Source: an uncultured Gammaproteobacteria bacterium (GTDB lineage Bacteria > Pseudomonadota > Gammaproteobacteria > JAADHQ01). Taken from it: DNA of 34,224 nt. The notes beneath the pieces are model-generated. The model ran no database searches and was not told the DNA's origin. It was given only the letters and a program-made list of their open reading frames with translations. The translations under genes were made by a program, and so were the position numbers. This document shows, piece by piece, positions 8,072-15,872 of the stretch. How positions within the stretch are numbered: position 1 is the stretch's first letter; every line of letters starts with the position of its first letter. The stretch spans positions 15,072 through 49,295 of the forward strand of contig CAMYJO010000035.1 of assembly GCA_947258755.1 (NCBI GenBank), written 5' to 3'.

Positions 8072-9388
8072 TTGCAACAGACGACTTTAACAACGCCATT
8101 TTTCAGTTTTGGAATTCGCCAAAAACTGTCTTTGATTTTGCTCGTTGTTTTATTGACTGCATTGACGGTGAGTGGGTGGATGGCATTAGAGCAAGAAAAA
8201 GTGAATACCTTGCAAGAGATCAATCAACGAGGATCTGACATCAGTCGATTTGTCGCTAAATCGCTCAGCTATAGTGTGGTGGGGTATGACTACCATACGA
8301 TTCAGTTACTGGTTGATGAAATAACACTGTCAGAAGATATCAGTTATGCCAGGGTAACCAATCAAAAGGGAAGCCTGATGGCCGAGTCAGGAGTGAAGGA
8401 GACAGATTTTGCATCTACCCAGGTATTGTTCACCGAGGATATAAAGCTGAATTCCGAGGTTGTAGGAAAACTGGAGCTAGGTCTGAGTACGGCTAAAACC
8501 ATTAAAAACCTGGAAGAGAAAAAATACACTGTCTTGCAGCGTGAAGTGTTAATCGTTTTCCTGATTGCCTTGGGAGAATTACTTGCATTGTCTTTTTTTA
8601 TTATTCGCCCTGTACGGATGATGTCGAAAACATTGGTTGCAGGAGTTGATGAAAATGGTCACATAGTCAATAAAATCCCTATTGTATCACGAGATGAATT
8701 TGGTCAGTTGGCTGAAAGCTTTAATATTTTGAGCGATCGTTTGAATGATGTAAATTTAAAGTTGCAATCGAAAATTGAGTTGGCAGACAAGCAGCTTGTA
8801 GCAACTAATCAGCAATTACGTATTCAGTCTGAAGAGTTGAAAGTGATCAATGATAATTTCAAAAAATTATCTAACACTGACGATTTAACGGGCTTGTGTA
8901 ATCGTCGGCATTTTGAAGAACTAATGTACAATGAATTGGAAACAGCACGTCGGCATGGTGATTCTAATAGCGTGATTATTTTCGATATTGATTATTTCAA
9001 GAATGTCAACGATACCTATGGCCATCCCTGTGGAGATAGTGTTTTGCGTGATGTCTCAACACTGTTAAAGGAACGCATGCGTAAGACTGATTTCCTTTGT
9101 CGTCTCGGAGGCGAGGAATTTGTTGTTTTGTGCAAGCGAGCAGAAAAAGAGTCAGCGATGAAGATTGCAGAAGATATGCGTAAAACCGTTGAAGGTACCC
9201 AGTTCACATTTGCTGAGAGTGTGATCAATATTACTATCAGCCTCGGCGTGGCAACCATGGGCCCAGATGATAAATTCAATGATCCGGATTTAGCTTACCG
9301 GCAGGCGGATCAGGCGGTGTATTTCAGCAAGAAGAATGGTCGGAATTGCAGTACTCATTTTAATGATATAAAAAGCGACATAAGATAA
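8072..9388 (+). CDS. Membrane diguanylate cyclase with periplasmic sensor, HAMP and GGDEF
   Basis: The 438-residue protein makes cyclic di-GMP from two GTP. Helix 1 spans about 17-36, then a periplasmic sensor region of about 120 residues resembling CHASE8 domains (SDISRFVAKSLSYSVVGYD), helix 2 about 159-178, HAMP 179-228, a coiled coil to about 266, and GGDEF 268-430. The active-site motif GGEEF is at 346-350 and the product-inhibition I-site RKTD at 337-340, correctly five residues before it, so the enzyme should be active and feedback-regulated. The start is TTG 8072: a stop codon at 8042 closes the frame upstream and the next ATG falls after helix 1. It precedes the PhnD-like gene by 11 bases, suggesting an operon in which the binding protein tunes the sensor. 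Confidence 0.9.
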   Translation: MQQTTLTTPFFSFGIRQKLSLILLVVLLTALTVSGWMALEQEKVNTLQEINQRGSDISRFVAKSLSYSVVGYDYHTIQLLVDEITLSEDISYARVTNQKGSLMAESGVKETDFASTQVLFTEDIKLNSEVVGKLELGLSTAKTIKNLEEKKYTVLQREVLIVFLIALGELLALSFFIIRPVRMMSKTLVAGVDENGHIVNKIPIVSRDEFGQLAESFNILSDRLNDVNLKLQSKIELADKQLVATNQQLRIQSEELKVINDNFKKLSNTDDLTGLCNRRHFEELMYNELETARRHGDSNSVIIFDIDYFKNVNDTYGHPCGDSVLRDVSTLLKERMRKTDFLCRLGGEEFVVLCKRAEKESAMKIAEDMRKTVEGTQFTFAESVINITISLGVATMGPDDKFNDPDLAYRQADQAVYFSKKNGRNCSTHFNDIKSDIR

Positions 9389-9399
9389 AGGAGTTGTAA

Positions 9400-10257
9400 A
9401 TGTTTAAGTCCAGTGAGTTGGTTGTGAAAAATACGCTAATGTTTATGCTGGCGTTTATTTTACTATCGTCGTTCATATGTTCGGCAAGAGCAGATAATGA
9501 GCTTGAGTTTGGTTCGGTTGCGATGGATATACCGGCTGTTATGCATGAACGTTTGAGTCCGTTAACGCGTTACCTAAGTCAGTCGCTGAATCGTAAGGTC
9601 AGTTTAAAGTTGTCTCCTAATATGGGAGGCGCTATAAAAGAAGTAGCCACTGGAAAAGTGGATATCGCGTATCTGACGCCGGTTGCCTACCTCAAGGCAC
9701 ATGAGCAAGGCGACGCCAGGTTGGTCGCTAAAACGGTCACCAAAGGCAAGGCATCATTCCAGCTGATGATTGTGGTGAAGGAAGATAGCCCTATCCAGGA
9801 CGTCAGTGATCTTGTCGGTAAAAGCTTTGCGTTTGGTGATAAGCGCGCCTTGTTGCAGCGGGCGACTGTCGTTGACGCCGGCGTGACTCTTGATCAGTTT
9901 TCTGAATATCGATTTCTTGGGCACTATGACAATATAGCTCGCGCAGTAGCTAATGGTGATTTTGCAGCAGGCATCCTTAAGGATACGATGGCATTTAAAT
10001 GGCAATTTAAAGGCCTGCGGATACTCCATCAATCGCCAGCTCTGCCACCCTATAACATTGCTGTAGCTAAACATGTCGATGATAAAACCGTGAATGATTT
10101 ACGACGTCTATTCCTGTCACTGGATAAAAAAAATCCGGAGCATCTTAAAATTATCAAGGCACTGGATAAGAAATATGATGGTTTCGCTGCGACTGACGAC
10201 ACGGAATATGATGTCGTTCGTAAAATGATCAAGCCTTTTGTTGTAAAAAATAAATAA
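9400..10257 (+). CDS. PhnD-like periplasmic substrate-binding protein
   Basis: The 285-residue product has a signal peptide (1-31, ending SARA) and a type 2 periplasmic-binding fold of the phosphonate/phosphite PhnD family: ELEFGSVAMD, RYLSQSLNRKVSLK, GKVDIAYLTPVAYLKA, DLVGKSFAFGD and NGDFAAGILKD. AAGGAG lies seven bases before ATG 9400. No ABC permease or ATPase is nearby; the only partner is the diguanylate cyclase immediately upstream. Such orphan PhnD-like proteins often serve as ligand sensors for membrane signalling proteins, so I infer that role here. The ligand cannot be read from the sequence. The last codons and the stop lie in the sequence AATAAATAA, which also flanks two other copies of a repeat in this window (15299 and 16101), so the original C-terminus may have been altered by the adjoining element. 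Confidence 0.85.
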   Translation: MFKSSELVVKNTLMFMLAFILLSSFICSARADNELEFGSVAMDIPAVMHERLSPLTRYLSQSLNRKVSLKLSPNMGGAIKEVATGKVDIAYLTPVAYLKAHEQGDARLVAKTVTKGKASFQLMIVVKEDSPIQDVSDLVGKSFAFGDKRALLQRATVVDAGVTLDQFSEYRFLGHYDNIARAVANGDFAAGILKDTMAFKWQFKGLRILHQSPALPPYNIAVAKHVDDKTVNDLRRLFLSLDKKNPEHLKIIKALDKKYDGFAATDDTEYDVVRKMIKPFVVKNK

Positions 10258-10538
10258 GACACCCATCTTTAAAAGATGAAAATATTGCATCCATTTGATG
10301 ACGAATATCAGATAATAGCGATCTAATGTATTTAAGACGACTGATTTCTACTCTCGAATAACTATTTGCAAGCTTTCTAAACAAAGAAGCAAAAATGCCC
10401 AGCCTTGATCCTCAGTCTATGCTGATTTTTCGGTATTGAGAGCATGAAAGACTTTTATTTAAGGAAAATACAACGCGCAGCTTTTTAGCCCAGGCATGCG
10501 CTGATAGCCCAATAGCTCAAATTCTAGGATGGGTGTCT
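10258..10538. mobile_element. Internally deleted RAYT-derived element, copy A
   Basis: The segment starts with GACACCCATCTTT directly after the PhnD-like stop codon and ends with the inverted half AGGATGGGTGTC (10527-10538). It carries, on the minus strand at 10459-10515, the last 18 codons and stop of a REP-associated tyrosine transposase (LLGYQRMPGLKSCALYFP). About 260 bases (10252-10516) match the stretch 15302-15569, where the same C-terminus occurs. Most of the transposase is missing, so this is a non-autonomous remnant. Confidence 0.7.
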
Positions 10539-10885
10539 AAATTAGTCTGCTCTCCGCGACTATAGCGTTGAGAGAACAGGTTGCCAGTGAATGGCTGATG
10601 CCAATGATAAATGACTTCATCCATGTCTCAATGGGCTGCTTTATCTTGGTCAATATACAACACCATATAGTAATGATTGGACATTACAGCAAAGGCACAG
10701 ACATCAAGCGCAAAGATCTGTCCGAGTTCCAGTAACTTGTCCTCAATCCATTGGCGCCGGTGTTCATAGTCCTGACCGGTTGTATGATTTGTGCCACAGA
10801 GAAAGGCACGACGGACACAACGAGAGATGCAGTGGTAGTAGGGCGTGGCTTCAAGTGAAACCTGGCTGAAGCGAGGCTTGGGCGT
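10517..10885 (-). pseudogene. RAYT (Y1-type, REP-associated) transposase N-terminal fragment
   Basis: Reading from 10885, 123 codons stay in one frame and match the N-terminal half of REP-associated tyrosine transposases: PRFSQVSLEATPYYHCISRC-like residues, CVRRAFLCG, DKLLELGQIFALDVCAFAVM and SNHYYMVLYID. Decay is plain. The start is ACG instead of ATG behind a good AAGGAG box, the HUH motif HYH reads HYY, and a TGA at the position of a conserved tryptophan interrupts KAAH-*-DMDEVI. The frame then ends after YSRGEQTNLDTHPRI in the terminus of copy A. The catalytic tyrosine region is absent. It cannot be functional. Confidence 0.75.
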
Positions 10886-10931
10886 GGTTAACTCCTTATA
10901 ACCGTTGAGAATCGTCCTTATTTAATAGTAT

Positions 10932-11049
10932 TAATAATGGTATTGATATGGGGGTTTGTCAATATTAATATGGGTGTTCATATAGTCTTTTAATAATGGA
11001 ATTGATATGGGGGTTTGTCAATATTATGATGAATGTCCATATAGTCTTC
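10932..11049. repeat. Tandem 59-bp direct repeat upstream of the receiver/MBL gene
   Basis: Two adjacent 59-base units (10932-10990 and 10991-11049) start with TAATAATGG and share TTGATATGGGGGTTTGTC; they differ at about seven positions. Each unit also contains ATATGGGTGTTC or the diverged ATGAATGTCC, resembling the RAYT end GATGGGTGTC. The array ends 67 bases before the start codon at 11117. It may be the outer end of the RAYT element or a duplicated regulator site. Confidence 0.8.
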
Positions 11050-11116
11050 TGGGGAGTAAAGAATATCGAGCAAACAAGTCATTTTACCATCTGCATAAAT
11101 AGCATCATTCACAATT

Positions 11117-12346
11117 ATGACTGAGCCACTTTCGATTTTTATAGTAGATGATGACCCGGCTGTTACAGAGCTTGTGACAATGTTGCTGGTCGATGCTGGT
11201 CATGATGTGCAGAGCAGTTATTCCAGTCGCGATGCGCTTTCCTTGATCCAGGCGGCAGTGCCTGATGTTGTATTGCTGGACATAATGATGCCGGGTATGG
11301 ATGGTCAGGAATTGTGTGCGCGGCTTCGTGCATGCCCGCAGCTGAGTAAGATGTGTATCATTATGTTGTCATCCAAATCCTATGAATGGGATCGTAGTCG
11401 AGCGTTTAAGTCCGGTGCCAATGGTTATATGCAGAAGCCGGTGAATGCCGGGACCTTTGTTGAGGATTTGCAGAAAATCTTCAATAGGCAGGTTACGCTT
11501 ACATTCTGGGGTGCGCGCGGCACACTACCTAGGCCTGAACCCGATTGTATGCGTTATGGCGGTAATACAGTTTGCGTAACGCTGTCCTTACCGCAAGACC
11601 GCTTGTTTATTTTCGATGCAGGTACCGGGATACGCAGCCTGTCCGATGAATTGCTGAAAGAAAATAAGAAAAGCCTTATGGCAAAGATCTTTATATCCCA
11701 CTCGCACTGGGATCATATAAATGCGCTGCCTTTCTTCGTGCCTTTATATATGCAGGGGAATGAGTTCGAGATATGCGGGCCCGCGCAGGGAAGCCTGACC
11801 ATGCGCGAAGTCATTGCGGCGCAGATGGATGATGTTTATTTTCCGGTGACAATGAAGCAGTTCGCCGCGCGGGTATATTTCAGGGATCTGGTCGAGGGTG
11901 TCTATGATATGGATGGTGTTGAGGTGCGCACCATGTTACTGAACCACCCCGGTTATTGTTTGGGATATCGCATCAATTATGATGGTCGATCAATTTGCTA
12001 TATCACCGATCAGGAACTCCATCCCGATACATCACCGTCCTATAACAGCCGTTACCGCGCTATGCTGGAAGACTTTATCCGAGGGGCTGATGCACTAATC
12101 ATTGATAGCACCTATTTCGATGATGAGTATACTGAGCATGAAGACTGGGGGCATTCCAGTGTCAGTGAGGTGGTGCATACGGCACATCGCGCAAATGTTA
12201 GGCGTCTTTTTCTCTATCATCATGACCCTAGCCAGAATGATGACGATGTCGATAAAAAATTGAATCAGGCGCGCGCACTACTCGATGCGCTTGGTTCGAA
12301 GACTATCTGCCTGGCACCACAAGAGCGCGAATCTGTTGTGTTATGA
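11117..12346 (+). CDS. Response regulator receiver / metallo-beta-lactamase fold hydrolase
   Basis: The 409-residue protein fuses a CheY-like receiver (1-125) to a metallo-hydrolase (about 126-400). Receiver residues are intact: acidic D11-D13, phospho-acceptor D55 (VVLLDIMMPG), S85 and K107 (QKP). The hydrolase begins WGARGTLPRPEPDCMRYGGN and has the metal motif HSHWDH (195-200), with H277 (NHPGY), D298 (ITDQE) and H346 (DWGHSS) as further ligands. This metallo-domain resembles phosphodiesterase/RNase Z-like enzymes, so a phosphodiester substrate such as a cyclic nucleotide is plausible but unproven. No histidine kinase is in the window, so the phosphate donor is unknown. It sits between the diguanylate cyclase operon and the partner-switching genes. 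Confidence 0.88.
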   Translation: MTEPLSIFIVDDDPAVTELVTMLLVDAGHDVQSSYSSRDALSLIQAAVPDVVLLDIMMPGMDGQELCARLRACPQLSKMCIIMLSSKSYEWDRSRAFKSGANGYMQKPVNAGTFVEDLQKIFNRQVTLTFWGARGTLPRPEPDCMRYGGNTVCVTLSLPQDRLFIFDAGTGIRSLSDELLKENKKSLMAKIFISHSHWDHINALPFFVPLYMQGNEFEICGPAQGSLTMREVIAAQMDDVYFPVTMKQFAARVYFRDLVEGVYDMDGVEVRTMLLNHPGYCLGYRINYDGRSICYITDQELHPDTSPSYNSRYRAMLEDFIRGADALIIDSTYFDDEYTEHEDWGHSSVSEVVHTAHRANVRRLFLYHHDPSQNDDDVDKKLNQARALLDALGSKTICLAPQERESVVL

Positions 12347-12366
12347 GATATTGCGATACATAATAT

Positions 12367-12492
12367 TTAATATCGTACGAAGTAGTAATCTTGCCGACGT
12401 ATAATTTTAGGTAGAAAAGCATATAAAACAAAGAGGACACCTATCATAATGTACATCAGAATGCCCATCATAGTGAATACGACTAAATACAT
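12367..12492 (-). CDS. Possible 41-aa single-helix membrane protein
   Basis: An open frame on the minus strand from ATG 12492 to TAA 12367 encodes a protein beginning MYLVVFTMMGILMYIM, continuing with a long hydrophobic helix and ending in a basic, tyrosine-rich tail (PKIIRRQDYYFVRY). That is the pattern of a small inner-membrane protein with a cytoplasmic tail. No ribosome-binding site is evident before any of its methionines and the DNA is AT-rich, where chance hydrophobic frames are common. It would be convergent with the receiver/MBL gene. Confidence 0.3.
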   Translation of the reverse strand: MYLVVFTMMGILMYIMIGVLFVLYAFLPKIIRRQDYYFVRY

Positions 12493-12991
12493 AAAAACAT
12501 TGGGTTAATTATTGTCCTGTTGTTTATATGTTAGGCGTTAGCTAATTAAGATAATGTGCAGTTAATTTGTCGAGAGACCTAAGTCTCAGATTAAAAAAGT
12601 CCATTAAACTGAGGCAGGTTCAATCTGACCTCAATTATTTCTGTTTTACAATAAACCGGCCTGCAAGTCGGTTTATCATGGCGGGAACCGATAATCCTGA
12701 TATTCTCCATTACTTTCATAGAGATATATTTCGGACCGACTATTTTCACATGCATTTTTCAGGAAAAAGCGAGAAAAACATGATGGATTTTCTGCCAAAC
12801 CATGGCAACCTGAACTACTGCACCGCAGCAGTAACAGAAAAAAAACATGAAAATATTTCTGACTCTGTCTATTATTAACGAGTATAAAATAACAAGAACC
12901 AACGGGGTCAAGCGTCATTTTTCCAGCCACGTCTACGGCTTTTAACGAATAATGGTCGCCATTGGTCCTCTATTTTTACAAGATAGGTGAA
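12493..12991. other. Intergenic region without a supported gene
   Basis: Nothing convincing is encoded here. A hairpin is formed by ATAAACCG and CGGTTTAT around 12652-12678, without a T-tract, and a bulged inverted repeat (TGAGG...CCTCA) lies near 12611-12634. Long frames on both strands lack a ribosome-binding site and have unstructured compositions. Confidence 0.4.
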
Positions 12992-13111
12992 ATGATTAAA
13001 CGGATAAGCATTTTGTTTGTTGTTCCACTGGTAGTGTTAACCATATTCTACCCCAGCTGGCCCAGTGTATTCTGGAAGATATTCCTCGATTATATCCATG
13101 CCAACCAATAA
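12992..13111 (+). CDS. 39-aa small hydrophobic protein upstream of the phosphatase gene
   Basis: ATG 12992 is preceded by ATAGGTGAA, a usable Shine-Dalgarno, and the frame ends at TAA 13109-13111, 19 bases before the GTG start of the cNMP-binding phosphatase. The product begins MIKRISILFVVPLVVLTIFY and has one transmembrane helix followed by an aromatic segment (SWPSVFWKIFLDYIH). Its position suggests cotranscription with the partner-switching genes, perhaps as a membrane anchor or leader peptide. I do not recognise it. Confidence 0.55.
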   Translation: MIKRISILFVVPLVVLTIFYPSWPSVFWKIFLDYIHANQ

Positions 13112-13130
13112 ATAATGTCAACTTAACCCG

Positions 13131-14408
13131 GTGCAGAAAAGCGATCAAAAAACAGACCCGGAACAATACTATGAACTGCTCAGGAAAAGCAGGTTCATGG
13201 AAAACGCTCCTGAGCAGTTGATTCGCCAGGCGGCTACCATTGGTATCGAGATATCACTACCCTCTGGTCAAACGCTTTTTCACAAGGGTGATTTCGGCGA
13301 CTCGATGTATGTCATCCTCAATGGCCGAATTCGCGTTCACGACGGGGACTTGTCACTCAACATACTGTCACCCGGCCATGTCATAGGTGAAATTGCATCC
13401 CTGGGATCGCTTAAAAGAACTGCATCAATCACTGCCGAGGACGATGCCACCCTGTTTGAAATCAACTGCAAAACCCTTTTCTCCACCCTGGCAAATGAGG
13501 AAGGCTTTACCAAATCAATTGTATCTATGCTTTGTAGTCGTGAGAAAAGCATGGCCACCAAGGTCACCGACAGGTCCATGCGAGTTCGTACACTGGAAAG
13601 GGAGCTGGAAATCGGCCGTGAAATACAGTCACACTTTCTGCCTGATACACTACCCGTCATTCCGGACTGGAACCTGTCTGCCTATTTTCATGCCGCGCAT
13701 GAAGTTGCCGGGGATTTTTATGACGCATTTGAAATAAAGTCTATTAACCGCATAGGACTGGTGGTTGGCGATGTCTGCGACAAGGGTGTAGGTGCGGCCC
13801 TGTTTATGACTTTATTCAGAAGCCTGATCAGGGCCACTGCGCTTTCAATGGATTTCAATAACTGGTCGACTGCCCCGGATGCATCATATGGTCGCAGGCG
13901 TGAAAACCAAGTCCCACGAAACAGGGTAGATGAATGTCTACTTGACAGTATCCAGAGCACGAACAATTACATCGCCCAGACCCATGGCGGCACCAGCATG
14001 TTTGCATCGGTATTTTTTGCAATAATCGATCCGTATACCGGAAACCTGAGCTATATCAATGCCGGTCACGAGGAACCCGTTATTTTCGGCAAACAGCAAA
14101 TCAAACAACGACTGGAAACAACTGGACCCGTTGTCGGTATTTTCCCGGGTGCCAGGCATGAAATAGCCTCAACCAAACTTGATCATGGAGACAGTCTACT
14201 GATATTTACTGATGGCATCACAGAAGCCGTTTCAGAAAGTGGTGAACAGTACTCTGAATCACGCCTGATGGATACACTGGCAAGTTACTGCGGCACTGCC
14301 GACAGCTTGTTAGACAACATAATACAATCACTGAACAATTTCACAAAAGGAGCCAGGCAGTTCGATGACAATACTATTTTAGCAATCCATAGAAACCTTA
14401 CACATTAA
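13131..14408 (+). CDS. Cyclic nucleotide-binding / PP2C (SpoIIE-type) serine phosphatase
   Basis: The 425-residue cytoplasmic protein begins at GTG 13131. Residues 22-125 are a CNB domain whose phosphate-binding cassette (GEIASLGSLKRTAS, 86-99) keeps the glutamate and the arginine (R96) that bind the cyclic phosphate, so real cAMP or cGMP binding is plausible. A linker helix (RTLERELEIGREIQSHFLP) leads into the SpoIIE phosphatase domain, about 180-420, with metal-binding D195 (GDFYD), D214 and D217 (GDVCDKG), D361 (FTDG) and D412/D413 (FDDN). Enzymes of this type dephosphorylate STAS antagonists to trigger partner switching. The STAS gene follows 33 bases later and the kinase gene after that, so the three form one module. 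The domain fusion implies that a cyclic nucleotide controls the switch. Confidence 0.93.
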   Translation: MQKSDQKTDPEQYYELLRKSRFMENAPEQLIRQAATIGIEISLPSGQTLFHKGDFGDSMYVILNGRIRVHDGDLSLNILSPGHVIGEIASLGSLKRTASITAEDDATLFEINCKTLFSTLANEEGFTKSIVSMLCSREKSMATKVTDRSMRVRTLERELEIGREIQSHFLPDTLPVIPDWNLSAYFHAAHEVAGDFYDAFEIKSINRIGLVVGDVCDKGVGAALFMTLFRSLIRATALSMDFNNWSTAPDASYGRRRENQVPRNRVDECLLDSIQSTNNYIAQTHGGTSMFASVFFAIIDPYTGNLSYINAGHEEPVIFGKQQIKQRLETTGPVVGIFPGARHEIASTKLDHGDSLLIFTDGITEAVSESGEQYSESRLMDTLASYCGTADSLLDNIIQSLNNFTKGARQFDDNTILAIHRNLTH

Positions 14409-14441
14409 TCCTGATGTTAAATATGAAGCAAGGATAATATT

Positions 14442-14807
14442 ATGAGCGATACACTACACATAGCAATCTCAAATGAAGCAGCATCTGTCACGGTTTTGCA
14501 ACTGACCGGTCCTCTTGATGCCAACACGCAAAAAGATCTGGAAGAAAAAGCTAACGAAGTTATCGACGGCGGTGCAAAGCACATTGTTCTGGAAATGAGT
14601 AAGGTGTCATACATGGGTAGTGCGGGCTTGAGGGCCATTCACGCTATCACAAAAAAACTGGGTGACGATAGCGATAATGCAATCAAGTCTGATGACCTGA
14701 AAATAGCCAGCCCATCAGATGAAGTCAGAAAAATATTCAAGACTCTTGGTTTTGACACCTACATCGACATACTGGACGATCTGGATAGTGCGATTGCATC
14801 TTTTTGA
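14442..14807 (+). CDS. STAS-domain anti-sigma factor antagonist (RsbV/SpoIIAA-like)
   Basis: This 121-residue protein is a single STAS domain. The conserved motif at the start of helix 2 reads VSYMGSAGLRAI, and S60 stands where antagonists are phosphorylated by their cognate kinase. The unphosphorylated form would bind the HATPase protein and release its target. The C-terminal half ends with KTLGFDTYIDILDDLDSAIASF-like residues typical of the fold. An AAGGA box (14430-14434) lies seven bases before ATG 14442. It lies between its presumed phosphatase (13131) and kinase (14838) genes. Confidence 0.92.
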   Translation: MSDTLHIAISNEAASVTVLQLTGPLDANTQKDLEEKANEVIDGGAKHIVLEMSKVSYMGSAGLRAIHAITKKLGDDSDNAIKSDDLKIASPSDEVRKIFKTLGFDTYIDILDDLDSAIASF

Positions 14808-14837
14808 TGCACATGCCTGTCGGCAGTTACACAACAC

Positions 14838-15251
14838 ATGTTGTTAAAAGTCAGGGCAGGACTGTCTGAGCTGGAAAAAATAAGGGAATTCGTAGCAAGT
14901 GCAGCAAACACTATGGCTGTCGATGAAAAACTTGTTGGTGACCTGAAGTTGGTCGTGGATGAAGCGGCCACCAATATCATCAACCATGGCTATCAGGGCA
15001 AACCCGGTGACATAGAAATTGAAATGAGGGCCAGTGGGGCCGACCTGATCATTACATTGCGCGACCACGCCCCTGTTTTTGATCCGACCTCACACCAGGT
15101 GCCTCTCCCCAAATCACCCGCCGAGGAAGAAAAACCCGGCGGCTTTGGTTTGCACCTGATCCGGAACATTGCTGATGAGATGAAACACAGGGTTTCAATC
15201 GATGGAGGCAATGAACTTTCGCTGATAAAATATAATGCGATAACACTTTAG
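14838..15251 (+). CDS. HATPase_c anti-sigma factor-type serine kinase (RsbW-like)
   Basis: The 137-residue protein is a lone GHKL ATPase of the RsbW/SpoIIAB group. The N box is LKLVVDEAATNIINHGY (E42, N46), the G1-like box RDHAPVFDP (D76) and the G2 box PGGFGLHLI (102-109). Such proteins phosphorylate a STAS antagonist and sequester a sigma factor or another effector. The G1 box lacks its usual glycine (DHAP rather than DxG), an oddity that may affect nucleotide binding. Start ATG 14838 is 30 bases after the STAS stop; no strong Shine-Dalgarno is seen. No sigma factor gene follows, so the effector is unknown. Confidence 0.9.
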   Translation: MLLKVRAGLSELEKIREFVASAANTMAVDEKLVGDLKLVVDEAATNIINHGYQGKPGDIEIEMRASGADLIITLRDHAPVFDPTSHQVPLPKSPAEEEKPGGFGLHLIRNIADEMKHRVSIDGGNELSLIKYNAITL

Positions 15252-15301
15252 TTTTACTCATTCGATCTCAATACCGTACAGTAGAATCAAGAATAAGGAA
15301 T

Positions 15302-15852
15302 AAATAAGACACCCATCTTAAAAAGATGAAAATATAGCATCCAGCTACTACGAAAATCAGCTCATGAGCTACCTATTGTATTTAAGACGTCTGATTTCTA
15401 CTATCGAATGACTATTTGCATACTTTTTATTCAAATATCCAATAATGGCCTAACCGTGAACCTCAGCCTATGCTGATTCGTTAATTTTCAGAACATGGAA
15501 AGCTTTTATTTAAGGAAAATACAACGCGCAACTATTAAGCCCAGGCATGCGCTGATAACCCAATAGGTCACAAGCCTGCTCCAGCTTGTAGACAGGGCCA
15601 ACTAACTCCTTGAAGGGTGATTCAAATTTCCTGGATAAATATAGCCAGTGTTGCGGTTCTATATTGAGTCGTTCGAGGGTGCCCTTGGGCATGTCTTGTC
15701 TAGGGTCACCCACAAAAGGCATCAATGCCGCGACTTGTTGCCGTATGGCGTTAGGGCTATTGGATTGCTGTGCCTGATGGATGCGTTGTTGAATGCTGGT
15801 GTAGTCGGATTGCTCCGGTGTAGTGGCCATGGCTGCTCGAATGGGATTCAAT
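15302..15852 (-). pseudogene. RAYT transposase C-terminal fragment with its element end, copy B
   Basis: The segment begins with the same AATAAATAAGACACCCATCTT end as copy A and matches it over about 260 bases. The coding part, minus strand 15852-15510, encodes the C-terminal 114 residues of a REP-associated transposase: LNPIRAAMATTPEQSDYTSI, then KGTLERLNIEPQHWLYLSRK and LLGYQRMPGLNSCALYFP. Similarity stops abruptly upstream of LNPIRA at about 15853, so the HUH and catalytic regions are missing. It is a 5'-truncated, dead copy. It separates the partner-switching genes from the GAF phosphatase. Confidence 0.75.
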
Positions 15853-15872
15853 ATTTCGATGGAAGCATCTAA

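Noticed and set aside
12567-12878. 103-codon plus-strand frame (TTG start)
   Set aside because: It has no Shine-Dalgarno, no hydrophobic or domain pattern, and includes hairpin sequence; the overlapping minus-strand frame is equally unconvincing.
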